Positions 7,780-18,046 are shown, numbered from the stretch's first letter. The stretch is 20,313 bases of DNA from Muribaculaceae bacterium (GCA_029051445.1 JAIDKP010000236.1:1-20313), one strand, 5' to 3'. Program-made: numbers and translations. The notes: generated from the sequence alone by a model not told the origin.

Positions 7780-9192
7780 TTAAATGCCGGCTATACCTCC
7801 GCCACCAAGCGACTGGTAAAGGCTGATGACAGCCTGTGTGCGTGCAAGATCGCAGCTTATGACTCCCATCTGTGCCGAAAGCAGTCCGCTCTGAGCAGTG
7901 AGAAGCTCAAGGTAGGTGGTAGTGTCGGTGTATTTGAAGAGCTCAGTCGTAGCGTCGACCGAACGCTGCCAGGCCTCGACCTGGCGGCCAAGCCACTGCG
8001 CCTTGTCGCTGTTGCGGTCGTAGGAATCAATGGCGTTGTGCACATCGGCAGCCGCACTCATGAGTGTGTAGCGGAATGTGTTGAGTGTCTGCTCCTGCTG
8101 CGCCTTGGTTGCCTTGAGGCGGGCGATGTTCTGTCCGCGCTGGAAAATGGGGGCCGTGAGCGATGCGGCAAGCTGTGTAAACCACACGGCCGGGTTATGT
8201 ATCATACCGCCCACCGAGTTGGTGAATCCGAGATTTGCGGTGAGGTTGATAGACGGGTAGAATGCCGCACGGGCCGAGTTGGTGGCATAGTAGGCCACTG
8301 CGAGCGAACGCTCGGCCGCACGCACGTCGGGGCGGTTGGCAAGCTCTACCATTGGGACACCGTCGCTGACAGCGGCAGGAAGCTCGAGAGCCAGCCCCGG
8401 AGCGATATCCCATGCGTGGGGCATCTCGCCGAGAATAAGCGAAAAAGAATTCATCGCTTCGTTCAGCGAGATCTCCAGATCGTTCAGCGAGGCACAGATA
8501 TTATAGTAATTGGCTTCGCTTTGAGCCACACCGGCCTCATTGGTACGCCCCGACTCCTTGTACTCCTTCATTGTCTCGACATTGCTTTTCCACACCATCG
8601 ATGTCTCGCGTGTAAGCTCGACCTGAGCCTCAAGCGACGAGATAGCATAGTACAGATTGGCAACTCCCGAAATTATCTGGGAGCGCACAGCCTGCTCATA
8701 GTCTTTGGACTGAGCATATGAAGCCTCGGCTCCACGCTTTGAGTTAAGAATCTTACCGAATGCGTCGAATTCCCATCCAAGCACCAGAGGTATGGTATAG
8801 GTCTTGGCAAAAGGTGCATGATCATATGATGCCGCAACAGCATTGGGAGAGAGCGCCACCGACGGGAGATAGCTCATTCTCGCTCCCAGCATATTGGCGT
8901 GCGCCACCTCGATGTTGAGGCGTGCGTTCTCAAGATCGATATTGTTGTCAAGGGCACGCTGTATGTAGCCCTGAAGCACAGGATCGGTATAGACCGTCTG
9001 CCAGGAGAGTGTGCCGAGAGCTCCCTCGGCGGCCGTCTGGTCGGCGGCTTTTACGTACTCCTGCAACAACGGGTCGTCGCCGGTCTGCTTGGCCATGTCA
9101 AACTTATTGTAGATATGGCAGCCCGTGAATGCCGGGAGGATGGCTACCGCCACCACTCCGGCTACAAGGGTCTTATATATTTTTGCAGTCAT
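7780..9192 (-). CDS. Outer-membrane efflux lipoprotein (TolC/OprM/NodT family) of an RND pump
   Basis: This 470-residue protein is the outer-membrane channel of a tripartite exporter. The N-terminus has a lipoprotein signal with lipobox FTGC and acceptor Cys25. Two outer-membrane efflux protein repeats follow (about 60-255 and 270-460), with typical pieces such as DNNIDLENARLNIEVAHAN, VANLYYAISSLEAQVELT, LANRPDVRAAERSLAVAYY and SAAADVHNAIDSYDRN. The RPDV motif and the lipid anchor point to the OprM/NodT branch, not TolC itself. The gene starts 22 bases after the pump gene stop, which supports translation from a common mRNA. Confidence 0.95.
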   Translation of the reverse strand: MTAKIYKTLVAGVVAVAILPAFTGCHIYNKFDMAKQTGDDPLLQEYVKAADQTAAEGALGTLSWQTVYTDPVLQGYIQRALDNNIDLENARLNIEVAHANMLGARMSYLPSVALSPNAVAASYDHAPFAKTYTIPLVLGWEFDAFGKILNSKRGAEASYAQSKDYEQAVRSQIISGVANLYYAISSLEAQVELTRETSMVWKSNVETMKEYKESGRTNEAGVAQSEANYYNICASLNDLEISLNEAMNSFSLILGEMPHAWDIAPGLALELPAAVSDGVPMVELANRPDVRAAERSLAVAYYATNSARAAFYPSINLTANLGFTNSVGGMIHNPAVWFTQLAASLTAPIFQRGQNIARLKATKAQQEQTLNTFRYTLMSAAADVHNAIDSYDRNSDKAQWLGRQVEAWQRSVDATTELFKYTDTTTYLELLTAQSGLLSAQMGVISCDLARTQAVISLYQSLGGGGIAGI

Positions 9193-9214
9193 TTTTCAGG
9201 AATGATGCTGTTAT

Positions 9215-12200
9215 TTACTTGGAATACTGAACAATCTCGCTCTCGACGGCATCGTTGTTGGTGTCTTCCCACTTGAGCGGCGATATCTTCTCCTGGATTA
9301 TCTCGAAGATGACGAAGAGAGCAGGCACTACGAGCACCTGAAGTATCATGCCGATAAGCATACCGCCGATCGAGCCTGTGCCGAGTGCACGGTTGCCGTT
9401 GGCTCCCGCACCGTTGGCAAACATCATAGGCAACAGACCGATGATGAGGGCAAGCGAGGTCATGAGGATCGGTCGCAGACGCGCAGTGGCGCCGGCAATC
9501 GCAGCGTTGATGATCGACATGCCGGTGCGGCGGCGCTCAAGCGCGAACTCGACGATAAGAATGGCGTTCTTGGCGAGAAGTCCGATAAGCATGATCAACG
9601 CGATCTGCAGGTAGATACTGTTGGCGATCTCAAAGAAGCCCGCGAAAATGAAGGCTCCCATAAGGCCGAACGGAATCGAGAGAATAACTGAAAGCGGCAG
9701 GATGTAGCTCTCGTACTGCGCCGAAAGAAGAAGGTAAACGAAAAGCAGACACAGAGCGAAGATTATAGCCGTTGTGCTTCCGCCCGACTGAGCCTCCTCA
9801 CGCGTCATACCCGAGTACTCGTAGGTGAATCCAGAGGGAAGAGTCTCGGCTGCCACTCGCTGCACGGCAGCGAGCGCCTGACCGGAAGAATAACCTGCGG
9901 CCGGCTGTCCGGTAACCGAAATCGACTGGAACATATTGAATCGGTTGAGCAGGTCGGGACCGTAGATCTTGGTCAGCGTGACATAGTTGGAGAGAGATGC
10001 CATTTCTGCACCATTGCGGATCTTGATAGCCGACAATGTCTCCGGCGACACACGCGCCTCAGGCGAAGCCTGCATCATGACACGGTAGATCTTGCCGAAT
10101 CGGTTGAAGTTGGAGATATACATACCTCCGTAGTAGCCCTGAAGAGTCGACAGGATGGTCGATGGCGAGATGCCGGCCTGTTTGGCTTTGGCAGCGTCGA
10201 TATCGATCATATACTGCGGGAAGGTGGGGTTGAACGTTGTCATGGCTACCTGAATCTCAGGCTGCTGATTGAGCTGACCGAGGAAATTCTGCACTATGGC
10301 AAAGAACTCGTTTACGTCACCGCCGGTCTTATCCTGCATCTTGAGCTCAAAGCCGTTGGTGAGAGAATAACCGGAGATCATAGGAGGCGCGAAGCATACT
10401 ACACGTCCGTCCTTGATCATCGCGCCTGCCATGCCATAGATCTTACCAAGAATTGCATTGGACATCTGATCGGCCTCCTTGCGCTCTTCCCAGTTCTTGA
10501 GCTTGATAATGAAAGTACCGTAAGTAGCACCCTGACCGGCCATGAAGCTGTAGCCGGCGATCTTCATGCGATATTCAATTTCAGGTATTCCTGCAAGGAT
10601 CATATCGACCTTGTCAAGCACCTCCATAGTGCGCTCCTGCGATGTGCCCGGGGGCATATCGACCATACAGAAAAGCGTACCGGTATCCTCGTTGGGGACA
10701 AGAGTGGTAGGAGTCCGCCCCATGAGCCATACAAGCACAGCAATAGAAGCCGCCACTGTAACAAAGGATGTGATCTTGTGAACCACAAACCACGATGCAG
10801 CCTTGTTATAGAGCTTGAGCACGCGGCCAAAACCTATTTCAAATCCTTTGTGGAAGCGCTTGCCTATAATGCCAAGCATAGTCACCACGGCAACTGCGAT
10901 CGCTACGACAAACTTGAGGATGTGCGACGGCTCGCTGTACCAGCCAAGTACCATGAAAAGTATCGTGGCAACCAAGGCAAGACCGGTTACGAGAGGTGGA
11001 AGATCAAGCGAGAATGTCTTTTTAGCACGCTTGGCCATTACTTCTCCTGCCGCGCTATAGGCCTCGCCAAGACGCTCTTTGAGCGGTTTTTCGTCATGCG
11101 CCTTAAGGAACACGGCACACAACGCAGGTGAAAGCGTAAGAGCGTTAAGCGCCGACAGACCGATGGCTATAGCCATGGTAAGACCGAACTGACGGTAGAA
11201 GACACCCGAGGTACCGGAGATGAACGACACCGGTATGAACACGAGCATCATGACAAGCGTGATCGATATAAGAGCGCCGGAGATTTCAGCCATTGCATCG
11301 ATCGATGCCTTTCTGGCACTCTTGTATCCGGCATCAAGTTTAGCATGTACAGCCTCGATCACCACAATGGCATCGTCGACCACAATCGCGATGGCGAGCA
11401 CAAGTGCCGAGAGGGTGATGAGGTTGATCGAGAATCCGATAAGATTCATGAAGAAGAATGTGCCGACAAGAGCCACCGGGATCGCGATCGATGGAATGAT
11501 AGTCGAACGGAAGTCCTGAAGGAACACATACACCACGAAGAACACAAGGATAAAGGCCTCGATAAGGGTCTTGATCACCTCGTGGATCGAAGCGTCAAGG
11601 AAGTCATTGTTGTTCATCGGGATCGCGAACTCAAGACCATCGGGAAGCTCGCTCTTCATGTTTTCCACCACATCCAGACAGTCGTTGATGATCTGTGTGG
11701 CGTTTGAGCCTGCGGTCTGAAAAATGATAGCACTGGTCGCAGGATAACCGTTGAGCGAGTTGTGGAATCCGTAGGTAACACGTCCGAGCTCAACTTCCGC
11801 CACATCTCCGAGACGAAGCACCTCACCGGTCGGCTTGGCCGCTACGACGATATTTTCAAACTCATCGGGAGTCGTGAGACGTCCTTTATACCTCATGGTA
11901 TACTGGAAGCTCTGATCACCCTGCTCGCCAAAGGCACCCGGAGCCGCCTCGACGTTCTGTTCGGCAAGAGCATATGTGATATCGTCGGGCATAAGGTTGT
12001 ACTGCGCCATCACATCGGGCTTGAGCCATATGCGCATTGAGTAATCAGCACCGAAACTCATCACATCACCCACACCGGAGACACGCTGCAGCTGCGGGAT
12101 AACGTTGATCTTGGCATAATTGTCGATAAACTCCTCGGAATATTTACCTGACTTGTCGTAGAGTGCCACGTTGAGAAGCATCGAAGTCTGGCGCTTCTGT

Positions 12201-12589
12201 GTAAGCACACCCACACGGGTGACTTCGGCGGGCAGAAGGCTCTGAGCCTTTGCTACACGGTTCTGCACATCGACAGCAGCCATGTTGGGGTCAAATCCCT
12301 GCTCAAAGTAGACATTGATAGTGGCAGAACCGGTGTTGGTGGCTGTCGACTCCATGTAGGTCATGCCCTCGGCACCGTTGATCGACTCCTCAAGCGGAGC
12401 GATCACGGAGTTAAGCACAGCCTGTGCATTTGCGCCGGTATATGTCGTGCTTACCGAGATCGTCGGTGGCGCGATATCGGGGAACTGGGTGATGGGGAGC
12501 GAGAAAAGTCCGATCAGACCCAGAAGGACGATGAATATCGATATCACCGTCGACAATACCGGACGATTTATAAATCTGTCAAGTTTCAT
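9215..12589 (-). CDS. RND efflux pump permease, HAE1/AcrB family, with enlarged central region
   Basis: This inner-membrane proton antiporter subunit exports hydrophobic or amphiphilic compounds and docks with the fusion protein and channel encoded on either side. The start [21 protein letters not shown] and [11 protein letters not shown] are classic for the family. TM4 carries the proton-relay pair Asp405-Asp406 ([12 protein letters not shown]), and the second half has [14 protein letters not shown] with the conserved Lys. It is 1124 residues against about 1030-1060 for usual members. The excess lies between TM6 (ending near [13 protein letters not shown], about 497) and the YNKAASW segment before TM7 (about 594), and includes two additional hydrophobic stretches (about 531-549 and 557-575). 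The gene follows the fusion-protein gene by 53 bases. Substrates unknown. Confidence 0.96.
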   Translation of the reverse strand: MKLDRFINRPVLSTVISIFIVLLGLIGLFSLPITQFPDIAPPTISVSTTYTGANAQAVLNSVIAPLEESINGAEGMTYMESTATNTGSATINVYFEQGFDPNMAAVDVQNRVAKAQSLLPAEVTRVGVLTQKRQTSMLLNVALYDKSGKYSEEFIDNYAKINVIPQLQRVSGVGDVMSFGADYSMRIWLKPDVMAQYNLMPDDITYALAEQNVEAAPGAFGEQGDQSFQYTMRYKGRLTTPDEFENIVVAAKPTGEVLRLGDVAEVELGRVTYGFHNSLNGYPATSAIIFQTAGSNATQIINDCLDVVENMKSELPDGLEFAIPMNNNDFLDASIHEVIKTLIEAFILVFFVVYVFLQDFRSTIIPSIAIPVALVGTFFFMNLIGFSINLITLSALVLAIAIVVDDAIVVIEAVHAKLDAGYKSARKASIDAMAEISGALISITLVMMLVFIPVSFISGTSGVFYRQFGLTMAIAIGLSALNALTLSPALCAVFLKAHDEKPLKERLGEAYSAAGEVMAKRAKKTFSLDLPPLVTGLALVATILFMVLGWYSEPSHILKFVVAIAVAVVTMLGIIGKRFHKGFEIGFGRVLKLYNKAASWFVVHKITSFVTVAASIAVLVWLMGRTPTTLVPNEDTGTLFCMVDMPPGTSQERTMEVLDKVDMILAGIPEIEYRMKIAGYSFMAGQGATYGTFIIKLKNWEERKEADQMSNAILGKIYGMAGAMIKDGRVVCFAPPMISGYSLTNGFELKMQDKTGGDVNEFFAIVQNFLGQLNQQPEIQVAMTTFNPTFPQYMIDIDAAKAKQAGISPSTILSTLQGYYGGMYISNFNRFGKIYRVMMQASPEARVSPETLSAIKIRNGAEMASLSNYVTLTKIYGPDLLNRFNMFQSISVTGQPAAGYSSGQALAAVQRVAAETLPSGFTYEYSGMTREEAQSGGSTTAIIFALCLLFVYLLLSAQYESYILPLSVILSIPFGLMGAFIFAGFFEIANSIYLQIALIMLIGLLAKNAILIVEFALERRRTGMSIINAAIAGATARLRPILMTSLALIIGLLPMMFANGAGANGNRALGTGSIGGMLIGMILQVLVVPALFVIFEIIQEKISPLKWEDTNNDAVESEIVQYSK

Positions 12590-12642
12590 TTATCTCGTTG
12601 CTTGATAAAGCTGAAATACTAAAATTGATAATCGCGCGGCAG

Positions 12643-13806
12643 TTACTGTGCGGCTGGAGCTGACGCAGGTGTGGCGGAAGCATCAACCGGAGTGATTTTC
12701 ATGCCGTCGCGCAGAGTCACTCCGACACCTTCTACCGCAATGCGCTCACCGGGATTAAGACCCGACTTGACTACAAATGTCTTGCCATCGTTGAGCGGAT
12801 CGACCACTACAGGGCGGCTTACTACAGTGTTGCTGTCGGTCACGACATAGGCAAAACGCCTGTCCTGCAGCTCATAGGTTGCCTTCTGCGGAATTATGAC
12901 CACACTGTCCTGATTGACGGGGAGAAGAATCTGTCCGGTCGAACCGCTGCGGAGCATCCCGTTATTGTTTTTGAACAGCGCACGCACCGACGCCGATCCG
13001 GTCGAATTGTCGATCACGCCCGAAACTGTAGCCACCTTGCCTGGAAGCGGATAAACGCTTCCGTCGGAAAGACGCAACCTGACTTCAGGCATAGCGGCAA
13101 TGCGCTCCTGAAGCGTAGCCTCACCGTTGTCGGTCATATCAAGAAGATCACGCTCTGTGAGCGAGAAGTAGGCGTAGACCTCGCCGTTGTCACTGACAGT
13201 CGTGAGCGCAGGCACCATAGAAGGAGAGGCAAGCGATCCCTCGCGGCTCGGTATCATGCCCACAACTCCGTCGCTCGGAGCAGTCACTACCGTGTAGCTG
13301 AGATTTTTCTGAGCATTAGTCAGAGCCGCCTGAGCCTGGGCAAGCGATGCCTTTGCTGTGGCAAGATTGTTTTTTGCAAGCTGGTTCTCATACTCGCTGA
13401 TGATATTCTTGTCGAAAAGACGCTGCTTGTTGTCTGCGGTGAGCTGAGCTGTCTGCACCGCAGTCTGAGCCGATGCCAGAGCTGCCTGAGCCTGATCTAC
13501 CGCTGCCTGATACTGAACCTGATCAATCGTAAACAAGGGCTGTCCCTTGCTTACACGCTGACCTTCGTCGACATGCACTTTTGTAATGAACCCGCTGATC
13601 TGCGGACGGATTTCAATATCAGTCTTACCCTTGATAGTCGCCGGGTAAACGTGGTCAAGAGCCGAAGAACCAATCGAGAGAGTCTGGACGGCGATCTGAG
13701 GAGCCTGTCCCTGTGCGGGTCCCTGCTGTCCACCGGAAGAGCATGAAGCAATCATAACGGAAAGAGAGACTGCCGATGCACCTGCAATAAATAGCTGCTT
13801 AATCAT
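12643..13806 (-). CDS. RND efflux periplasmic adaptor (membrane fusion protein, AcrA/HlyD-like lipoprotein)
   Basis: This 387-residue adaptor links the RND pump to the outer-membrane channel. The lipoprotein signal has lipobox IASC with acceptor Cys22. The two lipoyl half-motifs are at about 60-97 (IRPQISGFITKVHVDEGQRVSKGQPLF in outline) and 171-203 (TVVTAPSDGVVG). An Ala/Gln-rich coiled-coil hairpin lies between them (about 98-170), followed by the beta-barrel and membrane-proximal domains. The C-terminus is rich in Ala and Pro. It is the first gene of the four-gene operon. The sequence before the ATG is nearly all A and T, with no Shine-Dalgarno, as is usual in Bacteroidota. No adjacent regulator gene is present; the neighbouring divergent gene is argS. 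Confidence 0.95.
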   Translation of the reverse strand: MIKQLFIAGASAVSLSVMIASCSSGGQQGPAQGQAPQIAVQTLSIGSSALDHVYPATIKGKTDIEIRPQISGFITKVHVDEGQRVSKGQPLFTIDQVQYQAAVDQAQAALASAQTAVQTAQLTADNKQRLFDKNIISEYENQLAKNNLATAKASLAQAQAALTNAQKNLSYTVVTAPSDGVVGMIPSREGSLASPSMVPALTTVSDNGEVYAYFSLTERDLLDMTDNGEATLQERIAAMPEVRLRLSDGSVYPLPGKVATVSGVIDNSTGSASVRALFKNNNGMLRSGSTGQILLPVNQDSVVIIPQKATYELQDRRFAYVVTDSNTVVSRPVVVDPLNDGKTFVVKSGLNPGERIAVEGVGVTLRDGMKITPVDASATPASAPAAQ

Positions 13807-13878
13807 TATTATAATATAATTTACTAAACGTTTTCTCTGTTATATAAGATATAATTGTACCTAATCATTATCAAGATG

Positions 13879-13886
13879 CAAAGTTA
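13879..13886 (-). promoter_or_regulatory. Candidate -7 box of the efflux operon promoter
   Basis: The minus strand reads TAACTTTG, a full match to TAnnTTTG, 73 bases upstream of the adaptor ATG. The -33 region is only T-rich (TGTTTTATTT around 13901-13910) without an exact TTTG. Transcription would start near 13872. Confidence 0.5.
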
Positions 13887-13922
13887 GACATAAAATTATG
13901 AAATAAAACAGTCGTCTGCCAC

Positions 13923-13940
13923 CTAAAAAAGCCTTTTTAG
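13923..13940. repeat. Short AT-rich inverted repeat between divergent promoters
   Basis: CTAAAAA (13923-13929) and TTTTTAG (13934-13940) form a 7-base inverted repeat with a 4-base centre. It lies just upstream of the -33 region of the efflux promoter and about 50 bases from the argS promoter. It could be an operator, but AT-rich palindromes of this size occur by chance. Confidence 0.25.
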
Positions 13941-14016
13941 CCCACAAAACAGGTAAAAATGTCCACACTATTTGTCTAAGTATGCCGGGCATTGATCCGA
14001 TATTTCTTTTTTTGAT

Positions 14017-14024
14017 TAAATTTG
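14017..14024 (+). promoter_or_regulatory. Candidate -7 box of the argS promoter
   Basis: TAAATTTG matches TAnnTTTG exactly, with a possible weak -33 (ATTG, 13991-13994) 22 bases before it. Transcription would begin near 14030, which places the ATG at 14078 inside the message and excludes the in-frame upstream ATG at 13982. It therefore helps decide the argS start. Confidence 0.55.
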
Positions 14025-14077
14025 CGTTATCTACAAGAAGCGATATAACTAAAAAAGAACCAACACGCAAAATACCA

Positions 14078-15865
14078 ATGTCGATCGACAGCATCATATC
14101 GGCCGGAGTGGCCCGAGCAGTCAACGAGCTCTATGGCCTCAGCACAGAGGCATCAAGCATTGTCCCCCAGGCTACAAGGAAGGAATTTGAGGGTAATCTC
14201 ACCATTGTGGTTTTCCCCTGGGTAAAAGCCGCACGCAAGTCTCCTGAAGCTGTGGGAAAGGAAATTGGCGACTGGCTTGTAGATAACGAGCCGGCGGTTG
14301 ACCGCTATAATGTGGTCAAAGGCTTTCTTAATATCGTGATCGAGCCAACCTACTGGAACAGCGTGCTCAAGCATATCGCATCGGATGCCGATTTCGGTTT
14401 TGTCAAGGCCGATGAGTCCAGCCCTCTTGTGATGGTGGAATACTCTTCGCCGAACACCAACAAGCCGCTGCACCTGGGGCATGTGCGCAACAACCTGCTC
14501 GGCTTCAGCCTGTCGGAAATACTCAAAGCCTGCGGCAACCGCGTGGTGATGACCAACATTGTGAATGACCGCGGCATACACATATGCAAGTCGATGCTTG
14601 CATGGCAGAAATGGGGCGAGGGAGTCACCCCGGAGAAGGCCGGCAAGAAGGGCGACCATCTCATCGGCGACTTCTACGTGCTCTTTGACCGTCACTACAA
14701 GCAGGAACTTGACGAACTGATGTCGGGCGGCATGAGCAAAGAGGAGGCAGAAAAGGCTTCGCCGCTTATGGCCGAGGCCCGCGAGATGCTCCGAAAATGG
14801 GAATCCGGAGACGCAGAAGTGCGCGGATGCTGGAAGATGATGAACGAGTGGGTCTACTCGGGATTCGACGAAACCTACCGCCGCATGGGTGTAGGCTTCG
14901 ACAAGATCTACTATGAGAGCGACACCTATCTCGAGGGCAAGGAAAAGGTGCTCGAAGGACTTGAAAAGGGTATCATGTACCGCAAGGAGGACGGATCGGT
15001 ATGGGCGGATCTTACCGCCGACGGCCTTGATCACAAGCTGCTTCTGCGCAGCGACGGCACCTCAGTCTACATGACCCAGGACATAGGCACCGCCAAACTT
15101 CGCTACCGCGACTACCCCATCGACAAGATGATCTATGTGGTAGGCAACGAGCAGAACTATCACTTCCAGGTACTATCACTTCTTCTCGACAAGCTCGGCT
15201 TCAAGTGGGGCAAGGATCTTGTGCACTTCTCCTACGGCATGGTCGAACTCCCCGAGGGCAAAATGAAGAGCCGAGAGGGCACGGTGGTTGATGCCGACGA
15301 TCTGATGGAAGAGATGGTTTCGACAGCACGCGAGGTGTCGCAGCAACTCGGCAAACTCGACGGACTGACAGAAGCGGAAATCGACGATATCGCCGAAACT
15401 GTGGGTCTCGGAGCGCTCAAATACTTCCTGCTCAAGGTCGATCCGCGCAAAAACATCACCTTTGACCCAAAAGAGACTATCGACTTCAACGGCAACACCG
15501 GCCCGTTCATCCAGTATACCTACGCCCGCATACGCTCGGTGCTCCGCAAGGCCGATGAACAGGGCCTGAAGGCTGTGGACTACACAACCGTGGTTCCCGA
15601 CGAGAAGGAGATCGCCCTTATCCAATGGCTGAACGACTTTGCCGGTGTCGTAAACGAAGCGGGACGCAACTTCTCCCCCGCCATAATTGCAAACTATGCC
15701 TACGAGTTGGTCAAACTGTACAACCAGTTCTACCACGATCATTCCATACTGAAAGAAGAAAACGCCGCAATCAGGGCTCTTCGCCTGGAATTATCGGCAG
15801 TCACCGCCCATACCGTAAAGAAAGCGATGTCGCTTCTCGGCATCAATGTGCCTGAACGCATGTGA
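14078..15865 (+). CDS. argS: Arginyl-tRNA synthetase
   Basis: Class I aminoacyl-tRNA synthetase that charges tRNA-Arg with arginine, in the cytoplasm. With the start MSIDSIISAG at 14078 it is 595 residues, the usual length for Bacteroidales ArgS. The N-terminal additional domain covers about 1-105 (KKEFEGN-like segment at 35-41). The HIGH signature is HLGH at 132-135, within EYSSPNTNKPLHLGHVRNN. The KMSK loop is the ArgS-type variant GKMKSREGTVVDADD. The C-terminal anticodon-binding domain includes FIQYTYARIRSVLRKA. The open frame extends upstream to 13982, but those 32 extra residues are not synthetase-like and would start before the probable promoter. It heads a plus-strand cluster divergent from the efflux operon. 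Confidence 0.97.
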   Translation: MSIDSIISAGVARAVNELYGLSTEASSIVPQATRKEFEGNLTIVVFPWVKAARKSPEAVGKEIGDWLVDNEPAVDRYNVVKGFLNIVIEPTYWNSVLKHIASDADFGFVKADESSPLVMVEYSSPNTNKPLHLGHVRNNLLGFSLSEILKACGNRVVMTNIVNDRGIHICKSMLAWQKWGEGVTPEKAGKKGDHLIGDFYVLFDRHYKQELDELMSGGMSKEEAEKASPLMAEAREMLRKWESGDAEVRGCWKMMNEWVYSGFDETYRRMGVGFDKIYYESDTYLEGKEKVLEGLEKGIMYRKEDGSVWADLTADGLDHKLLLRSDGTSVYMTQDIGTAKLRYRDYPIDKMIYVVGNEQNYHFQVLSLLLDKLGFKWGKDLVHFSYGMVELPEGKMKSREGTVVDADDLMEEMVSTAREVSQQLGKLDGLTEAEIDDIAETVGLGALKYFLLKVDPRKNITFDPKETIDFNGNTGPFIQYTYARIRSVLRKADEQGLKAVDYTTVVPDEKEIALIQWLNDFAGVVNEAGRNFSPAIIANYAYELVKLYNQFYHDHSILKEENAAIRALRLELSAVTAHTVKKAMSLLGINVPERM

Positions 15866-15921
15866 TCAACCTGCGGCATCAATTTGTTATAAAACACAGA
15901 CAAGAATTCTATAACTGAAAT

Positions 15922-16638
15922 ATGAACAACTACTACAATCTCCCTCCTACACCTCCCTCCTACGCCGAGTCGCTCGACCAGCGCGTAAGCCAGGTAATGA
16001 AGCGCGTATATGTCAAGATGTTTCTCGGACTGCTACTCACTGCCGCAGTGGCATGGGGCGTAGCCGCCATCGCACCTGAGTTCCAGATGACTCTGATACA
16101 GAACCGATGGATCTACTGGGGGCTCTTTATCGTCGAGATTCTGCTTGTACTCGGCATATCAGGCGGCGTGACACGCATGAAGCCTACCGTAGCCACCGGA
16201 ATGTTCTATCTCTTCGCTATCGTCAACGGCCTCTCTCTGTCGCTCATATTCGTAGCCTACAGCCTGCCGTCGATATTCAAGACATTCCTCATCACGGCCG
16301 GAACGTTCGGTGCCATGAGCATCTACGGTTACTTCACCGAGAAGGATCTGACAAAAATCGGGTCATTCCTCTACATGGCACTCTGGGGACTGATCATCTG
16401 CATCGTTGTCAACATTTTCTGGGCCAACTCCACACTCGACTGGATCATCTCAATCGCCGGAGTCCTTATCTTCATTGGCCTTACAGCCTGGGATACACAG
16501 AAGATCAAGACAATGGCGGCACATTCGGCCGGGTTCAACCCGTCGGCACTCGCCACAATAGGTGCCCTGACCCTCTATCTCGACTTCATCAACCTGTTCC
16601 TGTATCTGTTGCGCTTCTTCGGCTCAAGCCGCGACTAA
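15922..16638 (+). CDS. Bax inhibitor-1/YccA family integral membrane protein
   Basis: A 238-residue protein with about seven membrane helices between residues 32 and 233. It carries the BI-1 hallmarks: an N-terminal tail before a long first helix, and conserved aspartates Asp191 (IGLTAWDTQKIK) and Asp221 (LYLDFINLFLYLLR), which correspond to the pH-sensing aspartate pair of bacterial YetJ-type calcium channels. In E. coli, YccA interacts with FtsH and YbhL is a relative; the role here is unproven. It lies 56 bases after argS, and its stop codon overlaps the start of the MATE gene. It is probably in the same transcription unit. Confidence 0.95.
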   Translation: MNNYYNLPPTPPSYAESLDQRVSQVMKRVYVKMFLGLLLTAAVAWGVAAIAPEFQMTLIQNRWIYWGLFIVEILLVLGISGGVTRMKPTVATGMFYLFAIVNGLSLSLIFVAYSLPSIFKTFLITAGTFGAMSIYGYFTEKDLTKIGSFLYMALWGLIICIVVNIFWANSTLDWIISIAGVLIFIGLTAWDTQKIKTMAAHSAGFNPSALATIGALTLYLDFINLFLYLLRFFGSSRD

Positions 16639-18008
16639 TGGGATTCTGGGGAAAGTACAGAAACGATTACGCACAGATTGCCCGCCTGGGCCTGCCGATA
16701 CTGGTAGGCCAGGTGGGCATGATTGTCGTGGGGTTTGCCGATAATATCATGGTCGGCCGCTACTCTACACAGGCACTTGCCTCGGCTTCGTTTGTCAACG
16801 GAGTCTTCAATACGGCAATATTTGCATGCATCGGCTTTTCCTACGGCCTGACTCCACTTGTCGGCGCGCTGTTTTCACAGGGACGCCGCACACATATCGG
16901 CGGACTGATGCGCACCGGGGTCTTCGTAAACATCCTGTTCGCGCTACTCGTGTCACTGCTTATGGGAGTGCTGTATCTGAACGTCGACCGGCTTGATCAG
17001 CCGGAGGAACTTCTGCCGATAATACGTCCATACTTCCGTCTCTACCTTGCAGGAATATTGCCTCTGTCGATGTTTCAGGTGTTTGCACAATGGTCATGGG
17101 GCATAAAGAACACCGCCATGCCCATGTGGATCATACTTGGATCAAATGTGATCAATATAATCGGCAACTGGCTGCTGATCTACGGCAATGCAGGCATGCC
17201 GGAACTCGGACTACAAGGCGCCGGCATCAGCACTCTGACCGCGCGATGGCTTGCCGCGATAGTGATTGCAGGAATATTTTTCTTCAAAAAAAGCAACCAA
17301 GAGTATCGCGATGGTTTCAGATCGACACCAATATCGTGGTCTACGGTCAAGCAGATCAACGTAACGTCATGGCCCGTATCGCTGCAATCGACAATGGAAT
17401 CGGCATCATTCAGCATCGTGGCTCTCATGGCAGGCTGGCTCGGCGCACTTGAGCTTGCGTCGTTCCAGATACTAATCGTCATCAGCACGCTCGGTTTCTG
17501 CATATATTACAGTATCGGATCGGCTATCGCTGTACTTGTCTCCAACGAGACCGGACTCGGAAACCGCAGCGGCACTCGCCGCGTGGCGTTTGCGGGATAT
17601 CATATCATGCTGTTGCTTGTCGTAACCGCATCACTTCTAATAATGATTCTCAACCGTCACTTCATCGCCGCCTTCACCGAAGACGCGGCAGTGATAACCC
17701 TCACCTCCACACTAATTTTCCCACTTCTACTCTATCAGATCGGAGACGCGACACAGATCACATTTGCCAATGCGTTGCGCGGCACCTCCAATGTCATGCC
17801 TATGCTGTGGATCGCTTTTGTGAGCTATGTTGTGATCGGCATCCCGGCATCTTACACTCTTGGATTTACGGCCGGGCTTGGACTATATGGCCTGATTCTC
17901 AGTTTTTCAGTCTCCCTTTTCTCTGCGGCCGCCTTTTTCTTGTACTTTTTTCTGCGGACGACCCGTGAAAAAAAGCCACGAACCATAGTGCGCACAGATG
18001 CGTTATAG
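16638..18008 (+). CDS. MATE family efflux transporter (multi-antimicrobial extrusion)
   Basis: A 456-residue, about 12-helix cation-coupled exporter. The start is the ATG at 16638, whose A is the last base of the upstream TAA stop (TAATG, one-base overlap), giving MGFWGKYRNDYAQIARLGLP. The family signature VGFADNIMVGR with Asp35 is in helix 1. The second half repeats the pattern (WPVSLQSTMESASFSIVALMAGWLG), as expected for the two-bundle MATE fold. The frame is open back to 16107, but that stretch is the YccA gene read out of frame. Substrate unknown; NorM- and DinF-type roles are both possible. The basic C-terminus (RTTREKKPR) is cytoplasmic in appearance. Confidence 0.95.
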   Translation: MGFWGKYRNDYAQIARLGLPILVGQVGMIVVGFADNIMVGRYSTQALASASFVNGVFNTAIFACIGFSYGLTPLVGALFSQGRRTHIGGLMRTGVFVNILFALLVSLLMGVLYLNVDRLDQPEELLPIIRPYFRLYLAGILPLSMFQVFAQWSWGIKNTAMPMWIILGSNVINIIGNWLLIYGNAGMPELGLQGAGISTLTARWLAAIVIAGIFFFKKSNQEYRDGFRSTPISWSTVKQINVTSWPVSLQSTMESASFSIVALMAGWLGALELASFQILIVISTLGFCIYYSIGSAIAVLVSNETGLGNRSGTRRVAFAGYHIMLLLVVTASLLIMILNRHFIAAFTEDAAVITLTSTLIFPLLLYQIGDATQITFANALRGTSNVMPMLWIAFVSYVVIGIPASYTLGFTAGLGLYGLILSFSVSLFSAAAFFLYFFLRTTREKKPRTIVRTDAL

Positions 18009-18046
18009 GTAAAAATGTTTCAACATCAACCTATGTTCTTCACACT

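Noticed and set aside
13982..14077. In-frame upstream extension of argS giving a 627-residue protein
   Set aside because: The extra 32 residues do not resemble an ArgS N-terminus, and the extension would begin upstream of the likely -7 box at 14017-14024. The ATG at 14078 gives the usual family length.
16107..16637. In-frame upstream extension of the MATE gene giving 633 residues
   Set aside because: This stretch is the YccA gene in another frame and gives Arg/His-rich nonsense without membrane segments. The ATG at 16638 gives a typical MATE N-terminus.
18005..18034. Nested short inverted repeat (ATAGGT and ACCTAT) after the MATE gene as a terminator
   Set aside because: The stem is only six pairs with a weak inner helix and little T run, and the next gene starts 13 bases later. 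It is too weak to call.
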